A DNA stretch of 64,000 nucleotides from Megalonaias nervosa. Taxonomy: Eukaryota; Mollusca; Bivalvia; Unionida; Unionidae. The stretch covers positions 106,570 through 170,569 of the forward strand of contig JAECUM010004305.1 of NCBI GenBank assembly GCA_016617855.1, given 5' to 3'. The position numbers were made by a program, and so were the translations under genes. Shown one piece after another: positions 34,481 to 47,410 of this stretch (position 1 is the first letter of the stretch; the number at the start of each line of letters is the position of its first letter). Below the pieces are notes generated by a model, which saw only the letters and a program-made list of their open reading frames with translations, was not told the DNA's origin and ran no database searches.

Positions 34481-36076
34481 ACGCACGCACAACCATCATG
34501 TACATGTACATTAGGAGGAACTTGTACATAGACTTAATTTGGAAATTTGGAGTGCCACCTCGAGAAAAGCATTTAAACACTCTCCTTAGAGTGGTTTTTG
34601 CTTTTAGACACGAATGTCTCTGGAGTAAAACTTTTATGAAGGCTAAATTTATATTTAATTGCATTTTGTATTATACATTGTGAGCGGACAAAGCTGTAAA
34701 ATATATCATATCCATCTAGTTAATGGCATACACTAGAAGGACAACAGTTGTAGAACAATGAACTACATCCTCCTTGTCCAAGGCAAAGTGCAAGACTAAT
34801 TTTTTATTTTATATATTTTTTTTCTTCTACTTTTTATATTTCAATGTGTCGTCAATAAAGTAATATTTACACTTGGCGGCTTTACGAAAACTAATAACAA
34901 ATATATTTTAAAAGATCTAGTTTGTCATAGTATTTTGCAAGATGTTTCAAAGTTAGATGTGATCAAATATACTCGTTCAGATGTTAAACTCGATCTGGTT
35001 TTAGAAATATTTTGTGACAACTAAATCATTTGCAGAGTTCGCTGATGACGAAATAATTAACAATGAAGGTTATATAAAACTGATACCGAATCCAACAATG
35101 ACGTCAAATTGACAAATAAAAGAGTCACTTTGCAAAACAGGAATACAGTTATCTAGACGTAAATCGTAGTCATGAAGAGTAATTCATAAATGATTAGGAT
35201 CTTAGATAGGATCTAATGGAACTGTATATTTGATAGCATTTAATATATATTTCAAAGTACCCGTGATCAAATCGCTTACAAACACTTGCACGACAAATGA
35301 ACTCGATGATGCAATAGTTGAAACAGCATCCAATTGTAAGGACTCAGTACTAATTCAACTCTCGTAGTAAACCTATGGCAACTCTCCTGAATTTCCTCAA
35401 AATGTACTTTAGTAGTTCTGCAAATCCGAATTACATGAGCCATGTCATGGGTTCTCAAGCTTGATTACACATTTCGAAATTGTACTGTAATTTCGAGCTT
35501 ATTCCAAGTGCAGTTACATCCTCCTTACTGCACTCAAAATGAAATAAACATTAAATTCCACAGCGTCTTTTCGATAATTGCAATTGAAAGACTTCATATT
35601 TTTCCCACATTATGATCTGAATCATTCAATGACAGAACGGAAACACGCACGCCGATGTCAACACACTTCAATTCGATTAAATTGGCAGACTCTGCTGGAA
35701 TCCGATGTAAGTTACTTCATGTAGAGAATTCCAGACCATAATCACGAAATTGCGTCGAATCGACAAAAATACCAAAACGTATTCATTCCAAATCAAATGG
35801 AAAAGTTGTTGCAATGCGCATTCATTAACAATATTACTCCAAATTTTAATTTAAAGTAGACCAAACGCCATTTTCTTTCGAAACTTACGTCTAGCGCGCG
35901 ACCAACTTGTCTGGGTGGAGTTACGTGCGCATTAATAATGTTGTGTAATGATGCAGCTACGCTTGTGTATTTAGTTTGGAATACGGCATACATTCAGTTA
36001 CTTTGTTTCTTGTAGTGTATTTTTGTTTATATATTTAAGCCTTGGGTAGAATAAGAAAATGAGCATATAATAAAAA
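33595..36076. other. Intronic DNA with microsatellites, no gene seen
   Basis: (CT)n at about 33813-33846 and a (CA)n/(GC)-interrupted tract at about 34446-34492. The plus frame following that tract (to 34683) has no recognisable domain. The rest is AT-rich and unassigned. Confidence 0.4.
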
Positions 36077-36202
36077 GGTTACTGCATTTGTATGGGAAAA
36101 TATGAACTCGTTTTGTCGGATGGATATACTGCACTCCCAAGGTCGTGCAGTATAACCATCCGAAATACTCGTTCATATTTTCCCATACAAATGCTGTAGC
36201 CT
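36077..36202. repeat. Long imperfect hairpin (58 bp arms, 10 nt loop)
   Basis: Arm 36077-36134 (GGTTACTGCATTTGTATGGG to GATATACTGCAC) is nearly the reverse complement of 36145-36202 (GTGCAGTATAACCATCC to AAATGCTGTAGCC), with about eight mismatches and the loop TCCCAAGGTC. There is no coding capacity. A fold-back element or a remnant of an inverted duplication would both fit. Confidence 0.9.
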
Positions 36203-39004
36203 ATAATACTGAACGATTCTGACAGTGTAAAGTTAACGGAGAAAAAGAATGAGTATATTAATAAGTAGTTTTACTCCGCCTTCAACTGTCAAAACCCAAG
36301 AGTGAAAATAAAACAAACTGGTTTAATTCCTGTCATTTATAGACCACTAGGAAAAATTGGTCTAAATGAGTTTATTGAACTGTTCTTACTTTAAGATCGG
36401 TTTCCGGTTAAAAAAAAAACAAAAAAGAAAAAACAACAAACAACCTGATTGGAATAGTTTTATTAAACACAAAGTCTCTACATCCTATGAAATTCCTTGA
36501 ATTGCAGATTATTTCAAGACACATTGCATAATAGATTTCAAAAGCTAATGCTTAATAACAGTTGCATTCCGTCTGTAATATGGGAAGTAGCTAGACAATC
36601 TCCATCCTCTCTTGAGTCATATCGAGTTGTTGCCAATATTGTCTAAACATGTGTCATCTGTGGATGAGAGTGTTTGTACGCGCTGTCACAAGCGTGTATT
36701 TCTGTTCTTCATTATTTCATTTGTGCGTGTAGTTTTCTTACACCAGACCGTCGTAGGTTTTGGTGCAATATTGTTGATGAATTGGATGTGCTTGTTTACA
36801 TGTATTTAGATGCTTTTGTCAACACTCTTTTGGGAATTATGTGCTGCGATCTACTATATATTATTGGAAATTATTAAATTATGTATTTCCATCTTCTGTG
36901 TATCAAATCTATTGCTTCCGTGTAAAAATGGTACACAAGAAACGGTTTGCTGTGCACCATGTTGATATCTAACCTGTTTTGATACTCCTGTTATTTATTT
37001 ACAATGTATGATCTGATCTGTAATTTGTGTTCCTTTATCCTACGGCTCAGTTTAGACCTTCAAGGTACAGAATAATGAAATGACTGTTCATATTTACCTA
37101 CACGCTTATTTCCATGCTGGATCTAATCGTTTTGCTAACAATGAAATGCTGTGTTGGATATTTGATATTTTCTGTTCTCAAATTAGTGCAAAGTTTTCGG
37201 CTGTTTATTTATGTGGATGTATGAGTGTCTGTATTCTTCATAACTTGGAGGAAATACAGACATCAATTAATTACTGGCGGCTACCTACAATTTAAAGCTC
37301 TGCCTGAAGGTATTAAGGACATGTTGTTAAAAGAAGACATCAAACAGATACTATTACTGTTATTACGTAGACCTAAAATCCAACAAACATAACAGCTGCA
37401 TTCAATTTGTTTAAAAAGAGATGTACTAAATGCAATTAATAATGACGAAAATTACAAATCACACGGTGATTATACGATGTTTATTTTGTGTTTTCTTGTG
37501 CAAATTTATCATGCTATTGGTAATATACTGTAAAAACTAATACTACTTTTTCATTAATTTTGTTGAATCACACTGAAAGGTAATCGACCAATGAGTGTTC
37601 AGCTATCGCATTGAAATCCCAAGGTAGAAAATCAATACTGTGCGCAGTCATGTCTGGAAGAAATGTTTCGGTTATTTACGAAGTGGGTTATTTCGTAAGC
37701 TTTTTCGATGACTTACGCCAACGCGCTTTCAATCGAAACTATCGCATCCTTGCACTCTAAACTCATGTGCACAATCGCCAGCAGCCGCATATTTTCGATC
37801 GCCAAGGCGTCGATTCAAGTCATTTCACATCGACTGCATATGCAGCTAGCACAAACAGCATCTGCCGCTCTGCTATATCCGATTGGATGCAACTCAAAGA
37901 AACCGATCCAATGAAATTAACTGTTACATTGACCAAGAAAGATAGTTGCAAACAGCCTCGATAGGCAAGGACAAATGTCGCGTGTAAATTTTTTCCAGTT
38001 AAACCATTCATACATTTTTTCTTTCAGTCAGGGTATATTTACATCCTGGAAGACATAATATTGAAAACTTACAGGTCAAATAAAGAGCTCTCCTGTCAGA
38101 CATTTGATTTTGCTTGTCATAGACAGTAACTCTTCAATCGTAAGAAGCCACATGGCTAGCTACATATGCCAAGGATGGATCAGGAACGAAGTGGATCGAT
38201 GATTCTTTGTTAGCGAAATCTGACCGCTATACTGTTATGCCGAAATGCATAGTTTGTTAATCACTTTGACTCGGTCGTTCAAAGTTACTGACCATGTTAA
38301 GATTGATACGACTTCGATTAACTGGTAACAACTAAAACATTGACCAAAATTATAATGTTTCCACAATTTTAAGCCCAATCTAAAGCAATTATCATGATTG
38401 CATTTATTCTACATCCAATTGCACTTAGACAAGAAAACTCCCTTGCTCAGTGGCAAAACAATCATGGAAAGGTTCCGAGAAAATGTGCAATTTTTTATAA
38501 TCAGATACTTTGTTTCTCAATTTAATTATTTCCTAAAGGAAGGGAATACTTATTATGTGTTTATCATGATTATTGATTATTTCCCGAGGAGGATACAATG
38601 GTATTTTGAAAACCTCCATTCCTTTTACCGTCTGTCATCCGTTTTACCATGACGTCATCCATCATACCTTCTTCATCATCATGCAGAGTCACACAGAACT
38701 TGATAATATATTTTCTTAAGTTCTTATACAGTATAGAGATCATGCATACACAATGATTTTTAAAACCCTTCAACAACCTCTCTCCTTCCGTCACAATTTG
38801 TATCCACTCCATTCCATATGTCACTCGTGTCAAATTGGCTGCTGTTACTCTAGAACAGGGGATACTGACCTGTTTTGGCTGGGTCCCAAAACAGATCAAA
38901 ACAGCTAAAGAATAATACGAAATCCAAAACAAGTATTAAATTACACAAATAACATTCTTATTACATGGTTTTAATAATATTTGCAAATATTGTGGTAGAT
39001 GCTA
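36203..39004. other. Intronic DNA, no gene supported
   Basis: A CpG-richer patch lies at about 37690-37990, with overlapping frames on both strands but no domain. The minus frame at 38570-38932 and others are not distinguishable from chance. Confidence 0.35.
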
Positions 39005-39190
39005 TGGTAGGGTAGAGCGACAAAAAGGGTCCTGCTGATCGTAAGCCATAGGTAGCAGGTTCGATACCCGCCCAGTCGAGCCTAGGTTGGCTGCCTTGGT
39101 GTGTCATGGGGAAAGGCACTGAAGTCCCATTTCCTCGACATGATATAGCCACTAATGTATTAAAAGTGCCGTAAGAAAACAATGAAAAAA
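39005..39190 (+). repeat. SINE family 3, fuller copy
   Basis: The tRNA-like B box GCAGGTTCGATACCCG is preceded by an A-box-like segment near 39010 and followed by the family 3 body (CCCATTTCCTC, TGATATAGCCACTAATGT). It ends in an A-rich tail near 39180. Confidence 0.6.
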
Positions 39191-39579
39191 ATTAATCATA
39201 TGCACTAAGCATAGAAAGTGTTAAGACACATGGAAATAGCCAATAACAGGTTTCAGGAGTCAGTGCTATACCCTAGTTGCCAAAGGGCCATATGACGAGA
39301 TCATGACTATCAAGCCGTCTACGGAATCTAATTTTTGCTGTCACAGGATACATAGTTTCAGTTCACTGGCTGACCACTGAGCTATCACATATATAGTTGT
39401 CTGGTCAATCTATAGAGATTTTAGGTGGAAATCATATTAATATTCCGATTTCATCAAAAGAGATTTAATCTAGACATGAGGCATCCATTCAGAAATGTAG
39501 CTGTAAAGTCAAAACAGTATGAAAGGCTACTCTCAGGGCAATAGACAATAAGGATGGGGTCTCTATAATCAGGCCACCG

Positions 39580-39646
<67 letters not shown>

Positions 39647-40786
39647 GTCCTTATATAATGATTGCAACGATACGATTCTATATATTTATTTACTTTATTT
39701 ACGTGAATGCTTGTATAAATTAATTTATCCCGAATTTAAAAAAAAAAATAAGACCTGTATTTCGGTACAGCTAGTAATTGCATATTTTGATCAAACCTAG
39801 ATAATGGAAAGAAAAGGTAACATTTTATAGAAGGTAAAATTTTATGAGATCTATTTACTAAACTGTTAAATGAAGTTATCTCGTATGTTTACATAAATGG
39901 CGAATATTACGTAACATAGCCATAAAGGTGTCACATTAAATGACATACTCGGTAAATTTGTCTTCAAGATACACCACGCTCTAATTTACACCTAAATTAT
40001 TTTGTTCAGGCCAACAAGAGTTTTGAAACATTTTATGAAACTTTTAGAACACATTTTAAACAACATAAGAAATATTAAACTTTGAATCTGTAATGTCAAA
40101 AATGGCAACTTCACGCTTGTGTTTAATTCATTTGATACCCCCAAAGCAATATGTAATATTTGAGATGCTAATTTTGAAGACTTTATTGTAATTTCTGGGC
40201 AATTATTAGGGAAAGAAAATCACAAGTTGTAGACCCTACCCACTAAGCAATTGTATAAAAATATAACATGCTGACGTCAACAGCATCCAAAGGGCGTAAA
40301 TGGCAGCACCCGTCAACGTTGAGTAATCATATCATGTGACTTGTTTACACATCAACTTCGAGTGGTCTAAATTATTAACTTGTTTAAACATAAACACTTT
40401 TAAGTGTCATCGCGTGACTTGTGTATACATCAACGTTTGTGGCGACTGCAGTACACAGGTGTGTATTCCCTCAATTATAAAATAATTCAACTACATGTTA
40501 TAAAAATGAGAAATGTGTATTTTTACAATATCTTTAACAAGCCTTTCCAACGACAATCTTTAAACATTTATTTTAGGATCTCCTAAGTCAGGTCTTAAAA
40601 CAAAGACATAAATTGTTCTTCATTTTTCATAACTCTAATCATATCGTTACCAGATTTCGGACCAGCAAATTATTATCATACTTAAATCATTTCAGTTGTT
40701 ATTCCACATACACTGGGAGAACTTCCTTCTAATGTAAGATGTCTTCCTAATGTTGACATGAAACTCGAGGTTTTCCTGGTAATGCG

Positions 40787-40836
<50 letters not shown>

Positions 40837-41675
40837 TCTCTCTCGCGCGCGCGTGTAAGGTGCAGAGTTTCATTGTCCGCATCTTGCAGCACGAAAACTC
40901 CACTCAAGTGTCGATTTTCATTTTGAAAGAATTTTGTCTTCTACTAAAGCATATTCCCCCAACCCAACCCCCACCCCCGCTTAAAAATGAACGTCCATTT
41001 CATATCCTAATATATCCCACTCCAAAATCATGTATCCATGTCAGGCGTCCTGTTAACAAGTATAAAACACATATTCTGTGCGGCAACTTTCGTCATTTTG
41101 ACGTTAATTAGTTTTCCCGTTAGGTGTAATCAACGGTAGCCGTGTGGATTGAGAAAGATCAGATCAGAGACGTATTTTAAAACTTTTATGCCCATGAAAC
41201 TCCAGCTCTAGTTCACAACCCAATGATTAGATTTGATTGTTTGATTGCAGCTTATAAGTGAATATTAATAGTTTAACTAGAGGAATTATAGTTTAAATTT
41301 ATTAACAGTTGTACCATTATAACTGAATTCCATTTTAAGTTATAGATTGTCCACACTTTGGGATTTCTGAGTTTTACCATTTTGTTTTATGCTGAGTAAG
41401 TTTGGAGAATATAGGACCTGAAGCTAGCGATCGCGGTGGGTTCTAGCAAATAAGTAGCAGACTGTACGTTTGCTATAGGCCTTATTTAAAAGTCGATTCC
41501 CAGGATCCACAACATTGGCGATAACAGGGGTAGCGACCCTTTTCCTTATAAATAACACCAAGAACGACCACTGGTCCTAATAGACAACACGAAGAACGAT
41601 CCATCATATTCAAAGACAACGCGAATAAAGATCCCTGGTCATCATAGACAATACAAAGAACGATAACAGTCCTCA
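39191..41675. other. Intronic DNA with microsatellites, no gene seen
   Basis: (AT)n at about 39581-39643 and (CA)n at about 40791-40834 followed by CGCGCGCG. Frames through 40682-41111 are carried by the CA tract. A C-rich run occurs near 40960-40980. Confidence 0.4.
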
Positions 41676-41732
41676 GAGTATGTATGTATGCATGTATGTA
41701 TGTATGTATGTATGTATGTATGTATGTATGTA
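41676..41732 (+). repeat. (ATGT)n microsatellite, left part
   Basis: About fourteen units. The same motif resumes at 42061-42080 on the other side of SINE copy 4, so it may be the amplified target duplication of that SINE. Confidence 0.9.
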
Positions 41733-42061
41733 TGTGTGATGTGTGATTTAGATTTTTAACGTAGTTTTTAACAATTTTTCAGTCATATCGCTACGATGTC
41801 TGCAGTGTGACAGTTTATAGTGATGTCTAGCACTGGGGCATCAGGCATCATGCCGCAGACATGTGGCATGATGTCCCACCCAGTCACATTATTCTGACAC
41901 CAGGCCGACCAGTCCTAACACTAACCTCTTAATGCTGAGCGCCAAGCGAGGCAGCTGTTAGTACCATTTTTGTAAGTCTTTGGTATGACTCGGCCGGGGT
42001 TCGAACCCGCGACCTGCCGCATCCGAGGCGGACGCTCTAACCACTAGGCCACCGGAGCGGT
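41733..42061 (-). repeat. tRNA-derived SINE, family 1, copy 4
   Basis: Minus-orientation copy with an intact head (complement of AGTGGTTAGAGCGTCCGCC and GGGTTCGAACCCC near 41995-42050) and a short GTGTGAT tail. It is embedded in (ATGT)n on both sides. Confidence 0.9.
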
Positions 42062-42089
42062 ATGTATGTATGTATGTATGTCTTAGGCC

Positions 42090-44290
42090 ATACGGTGTCA
42101 ACAAACGGCACAGTTCAAAATTTGTAAGAATTATACAAATTTAGGAAGAAAAACCCTTACAAATAAGTGCAAACATGAATTACAACGGCAGCAAGAAACA
42201 AAATGGAGACTTTAAAATTCTGAACAATGTAGGACGATAGGAGTAACGATCCTTTGTTCTCAATTTTATTGGCCGTTTGTAAAAACGCATTTCTTGTCAG
42301 ATCGCCATTCCTTAACGCTCTATTTAACAAAATCTTTGAATCCGGTTATTTTCTTAAACAGTGGGAGAAGAGTATTATCTGTCCTATATATAAGTGCGTT
42401 GACAAGAACGATCCAAACAATTACAGAGGTATTTCTCTTATTGATACACTATGCATAGTCGTTACTGATATACTGAATACTCGTAATATACACGTGGGCA
42501 GAAGACAATGGTGTTTTAGACGAAGCACAGGCATGCTTTAGGAAAAAATACTCCGGATGCGACAATATCTTTATTATTCAGGCTTTAGCTCATAAATATA
42601 TATCCAAACGAAAAGGTAGATTTTATTGTCTTTTTCTAGATTTTAAGAAAGCTTTTGGATCAAGTACAGCATGTTATATTATGGTCGTCAATAATACATA
42701 AGGGTATGAATGATAAAATAGTAAACATTTTTAATAGATATGTATAGAAATCTAAAAAGCTGTGTCCGAACAACCTAAGGTTTAACTTCTTATTTCGAAT
42801 GTACATTAGGTACAATGCAAGGTTGTGTTTTAAGCCCTGTCATGTTTTCCCTTTTTATTAATGATTTGATTGCACAGCTGAAGCTCGAATGCAACAGATA
42901 TGTGTTTATCTCAGCAGATATTGATGATATTTTTGTATACTTTACGCTGATGATGTTGCTAATTGCGCCGATACAGTAAAGCTATTTCAGAACCAAATAA
43001 ATGTTATCGAACGTTTCTGTGATAAAACTGGTATGATGGTCAATCTCAATAAAAGTAAAATCATTGCTCTCAGAAATGGGGGATATCTTAAGCAAAAGGA
43101 GGTATGGTTTTTCAAAGAAAGTCGTATTGAATGTGTGCCTTATTACAAGTACATGGGTTTATTTTTCACCCCAAAAGTTGGTTTGGACGAAAGCAAAGGA
43201 GATACTAGTAGCTCAGGCAAAGAAAGCAACTTCGAAAACGATTTGGCTGCTTTAGTGTAGAGGATGCATTTAAAATTTTTGATTCGGTAATAAAACCAAT
43301 TGCTTGCTATGTGTCAGAAATTTCGGGAAATGAATACTGAAATTGTGCAATAGTTTTTGCAAGCAGTATTTAGGCATTCCTAAATCTACCAACAATGCGA
43401 TTGTGTTAGGTGAATGCGGAAAATATCCACTTTGTACCTGTTGCGTTGCATTAAATACTGGTTGAAGGTCGTCGTCGTTGTTGTTGTTATTGTTGTTGTT
43501 GTTATAGGGTTTAACGCCATTTTTCAGCACAAGATAGGCTATACATGGCGGCCAGTATAAATGGTGGAGGGAGAACCCGGTCAAACCCCGGAAAGAACCA
43601 CCGACCCACGAGAAGCTACCGACAAGCTTTCTCACATACCCACATTGGCCGAGACCGAGACGCGAACCAATGCAGACAGAGGTGAAATGGCAGTGATCCG
43701 TAACGGTAAACGCTTTAGACCACTCGGCCACTCAGGGCCCCGGTTGAAGGTCATAAGAATGCCTTCAACTCGATACCCACACCACTGTTATTTAATGTTG
43801 AAAAGATTAGATGAAACTAACCATGTCACCTGGGTTATTTCGTTTCGGTTTTTGGTATGTTTGGCTAAATCAAGATGTTGGAGACGAAAAACAATTCATT
43901 GCACTATTTTTGCAAAGAATTCAGGATTCAACACTACAAAACTGGCAAAGTGATATTACCACTTCACATAAACGAGTGTATTATAGAATGTGTATAACCG
44001 AATTAGGACCGGAAAAATACCTCTCATGTGGATTATCATATTTTCTTAGGAAATTACTTGCTAAATTTATATGCACAGTGCATACGTTGAAAATAAAGAT
44101 TGGTAGGCATAGCAGGATTGAGAGAAACAATAGCTATTGTGAACTATGCCAGAAAAATTAATGTTTATTTGGTAGAAGATGAATTCCATTTTGTTTGTGT
44201 TTGTCCAGCTTACGACCATATAAGAAAGAAATACTTCAATAAAGTTTATCTTTTCGTCTGTAGAAAAATTTGTATCCCTAATGAGTCATA
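42090..44290 (+). mobile_element. LINE B: 5'-truncated reverse transcriptase of a non-LTR retrotransposon
   Basis: RT fingers begin around SPFLNALFNKIFESGYF, QWEKSIICPIY and NDPNNYRGISL (42295-42440). Then come FRKKYSGCDNIF, the ILWSSIIHKGMNDK region, GTMQGCVLSPVMFSLFINDL (42800-42870) and the active-site box Tyr-Ala-Asp-Asp (42943-42954). Thumb-like KTGMMVNLNKSKIIALRNGG follows. After a SINE inserted at 43471-43741 the C-terminal part continues to a Cys/His cluster (SYCELC...EDEFHFVCVCPAYD, about 44130-44220) ending near 44290. Several frame changes and stops (for example at 42541, 42600-42780 and 43260) make it inactive. The endonuclease half is absent, typical of 5' truncation. Confidence 0.85.
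43471..43741 (-). repeat. tRNA-Leu/Ser-like SINE (family 2), inserted in LINE B
   Basis: Read on the minus strand it starts GGGCCCTGAGTGGCCGAGTG with an A box (GGCCGAGTGGTCTA) and B box (GGTTCGCGTCTC). It ends with a GGCGTTAAACCC motif and an (AAC)n tail. The perfect 11 bp duplication GGTTGAAGGTC flanks it (43460-43470 and 43742-43752). Confidence 0.9.
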
Positions 44291-44692
44291 GCAATATATT
44301 AATTATAAGAAATCTTTCTTACTACATTAATTTGGCTTTGATCTTGGACAATCTTTTGATAACTCAAACGAATGGTGAATAATATACTTAGAGGAAGTAA
44401 CATCTTCATAAAATAATTCACCGATTATTGGAAATTATGTATATATACTCATGATGAACACCATATTTAACTTCTTTAAACCATGGCGCACGTTATATTT
44501 ACTTGTATTTCATTTTGTAATATGGGCTGGTGGCCTAAATTACTGAATAAGGTATTGTTGTTAAGTTTGGTGGTAAAGCAGGGAAACCTGATCCGACGGC
44601 AGAGATTTCAAATTTTGGTGCAATATACATTATTTGCAAAGATATAATTTATTATACAAGCTCGTTTTGGAAAGGGTGAAGCTATAATAAAC

Positions 44693-44996
44693 TCATGCAA
44701 CTGCAGAAAATTTAAATTTTAAACCAGTTGTTGCATAACAGCTTCGTTTTACCTGTTGCAAAGGAAACTTAGACGAGACGTTATCGTCTGAACAGCACGT
44801 ACGGCGATCGTAATGATCCGACTCACTTCCTATTTGGTGTGATTCCCGTTGTAAACTTAACGAGTTACCTTTGATGTTTACAGACACGGAGGAAACACTT
44901 GTAAACCCATCTACATTGACTGGCACGAATGGTCTGAGCTTTGACCACTGGCACCGTGCACGAGTACCCTTTCCCAAGTACACAAAATATTGATAG
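44693..44996 (-). other. Unassigned open frame of about 100 codons
   Basis: A minus-strand frame runs uninterrupted from just after a stop at about 44996 to a TGA near 44693. It includes GKGTRARCQWSKLRPF and a Ser/Asp-rich middle (QIGSESDHYDRRTCCSDD). It is more protein-like than its surroundings and has a possible donor (CAACAG|GTAAAA near 44753), but the upstream acceptor is poor. It lies on the same strand as the carbonic anhydrase, inside its first visible intron. It could be a chance frame, an exon of a nested gene or a repeat remnant. Confidence 0.2.
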
Positions 44997-45626
44997 GTCT
45001 GTCACGTTTCTCCAAATTTATAATACATTCATATCAATGTCAATTGTTCAGTGAGTATAACATAAGCATACACTAGCTCATAAAGTTAAATTCTATCAAA
45101 TAGCCCTTTCTCTGTAAGTGCAGTAATTAAATAATATGCATGGAAAAGGTATTTTAAAAATAGTGTCGGCGAGTGTTGTTTTCCAAATATCTATATATTT
45201 TAGAACTGTATGAAACTTTCGTATTGATACATAAAAGAAGCACTTAGAAAGTTATTGAAAGCAGGTTTATTTGGCATGTGAACGTTAAAAGCATGTCAAC
45301 AGACAAATATATGCAAGGGGTCATATATGGAGCTTATAAAACACCTGCATGAGCGTGGCTTGATAATCCATCTCTTCCCCTATTTCCAAGAACATCAAGA
45401 TAACAGTCCTCTTCTACTAAAAGGTTTTCAACGCACAAATACTACAGCAATTTTTCTCTAATCAACTGTCCAGCACACATCACGAAACTATGATTTCACA
45501 CTTGTATGGCTTTTCTTGCTTCACAATCGTATGATTCACCAGGAAGCCTTTGTAAGCCGAATATTAGTACTTCACTTCGTGAAAATAAACACGACACAAA
45601 CAACGGATACAAAGAATTATTCCTAC

Positions 45627-45659
<33 letters not shown>

Positions 45660-47119
45660 TGTATGTATGTATGTATGTATGTATGTATAATATTATATTT
45701 CCTATGTTAATACCGGATATATGAGGTACAAAAACATGATATTTTAAGAAGTGGCAAAGCCACGAGTTACAAGATATCGTCTTGGGTACCACAAGATGAA
45801 ATATATCCAGTATTAATGTTAGAAAAGAAAATTGTCTTTTTATTATATGCCATACTTTCTCCAGAATCGACGTTTAGAAGACTGAACTAACCCTTCGGCA
45901 CAAAACGCTTACCCACCCACCCCCACCTCCTTTTGTTAATTCACATCACTCTCACAGCCTGATCATACAAATATACGTGACTTAAGAAAGCGGTAGGATT
46001 GGGTTGACCTAATCTGTCACAGTAAGTTACAGTTTTGTCATTTTGTAAATCATTTGACCCTATCTGAAAACAATACAAGTCTGATTCATCAGTGCATCAC
46101 AGTGGATTCGTCGTTATTGTCAAGGAAGTAAGGGGAAATAACTCCAGCGAGATGCGAACGGCATCTGGTCAAATTTCTTTAAGATTAATTTCCATGTCTG
46201 AAATGCAATACATTTTTTAATTTCTTTGTTTTAGCTCATAAAGTACTTGTTCTTGTTGCTGCATGTACAAATTATGTGGGCACACACAATCAAGCGTCAC
46301 ATGGCATGGAAATCTTATATTTTTACATGTGAAAATATAGGGATATATTTGTCAAATATGAGGATATATTATTTCATAAACAAACCTCCAGATGCTCCGA
46401 ATGAGAGAGGGACTGACCATGTTTGGTGTCATCTTTCACGTGGATGAGAACATGACAACGAATATTTCGAATCCTGGATGTAGTCATGGGATGAGGTGAA
46501 ATGACTAATGGCGGGTTTGTGGGCGTCAAGAGCCACATTCACATTTTAATGGTGTGTGGGAGTGTGGATATGTCTGAACGCTTACGTCGCTGGTTTAAAA
46601 TTGGAATGAGTACTATACACAGGATGAACTGCGATTAGTATGCGTCTTCTAAACTAGCTTTAAAGAATCCTTGTGACTGAGGCAATTGTCTATTAGTTTG
46701 TTGACGTACTTACTCCAGTCAAGATTTATTCGAGTCAAACATTTGTCTTTGAATTGAACAATATAAGACGCTAACATTTTCCATCTGTTTGCTGAAACAA
46801 AAGATACAAAAGAGTAAAACCCGTATTACCTGTTGATATCCATATTTGTTATATGAAGATTCTAAATTTTGAGTTGTTGTATAATCTGAGAATCAGTCTA
46901 AGCATAAACAAAACGTAACAGCTATCGCATAGTGTGCAATACATTTCAAACTTCAATGAAAACATTAATTACAAATGAAATCAATGAGAACATGTGGAAG
47001 CTTTACTGTGGTAAGCTGGTGCAGGTAAGAGTGCGCAATCTGTATACCAATTAAAAGTAAGAACCTCATTAAGTGATACTACTTCAAATAATATATGACA
47101 TTTAATCTGTATTACTTGG
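44997..47119. other. Intronic DNA with an (ATGT)n microsatellite at about 45628-45689
   Basis: No gene recognised. The frames crossing 45628-45689 are low-complexity artefacts. A run of CCCACCCACCCCC lies near 45910. Confidence 0.4.
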
Positions 47120-47410
47120 ATAAAATGAATTAAGGTCTAAAATTTGCATATGTAATGGCATATGTAATGGTGTAATGTGGACTACTGGAAGAGATATTTT
47201 ATTGTAGAGTTTGCCATTTAGGGAATGACAAGAAGGACATGTTTGGGAGAATAAACAATTAACAAACTATTCATAAAATGAATTAAGGTCAAAAATGTAC
47301 ATATGCAATTGCCTAATATGGACTGCCGTGAGAAATATCTTGCTGTAAAGTTTGCCATTCTAGGAAAGACAAGAAGGATATGTTTCGAGGGAATAAACAA
47401 TTAACATACT
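47120..47410 (+). repeat. Two-unit tandem duplication, unit about 153 bp
   Basis: Units start at ATAAAATGAATTAAGGTC at 47120 and 47273, and both end in GAATAAACAATTAACA. The second has diverged and lost a few bases. The minus frame at 47218-47400 reads through it and is not a gene. Confidence 0.85.

Noticed and set aside
45496..45792. Frames with Thr-Tyr-Ile-His or Met-Tyr-Val-Cys repeats
   Set aside because: Tetranucleotide (ATGT)n artefact on both strands.
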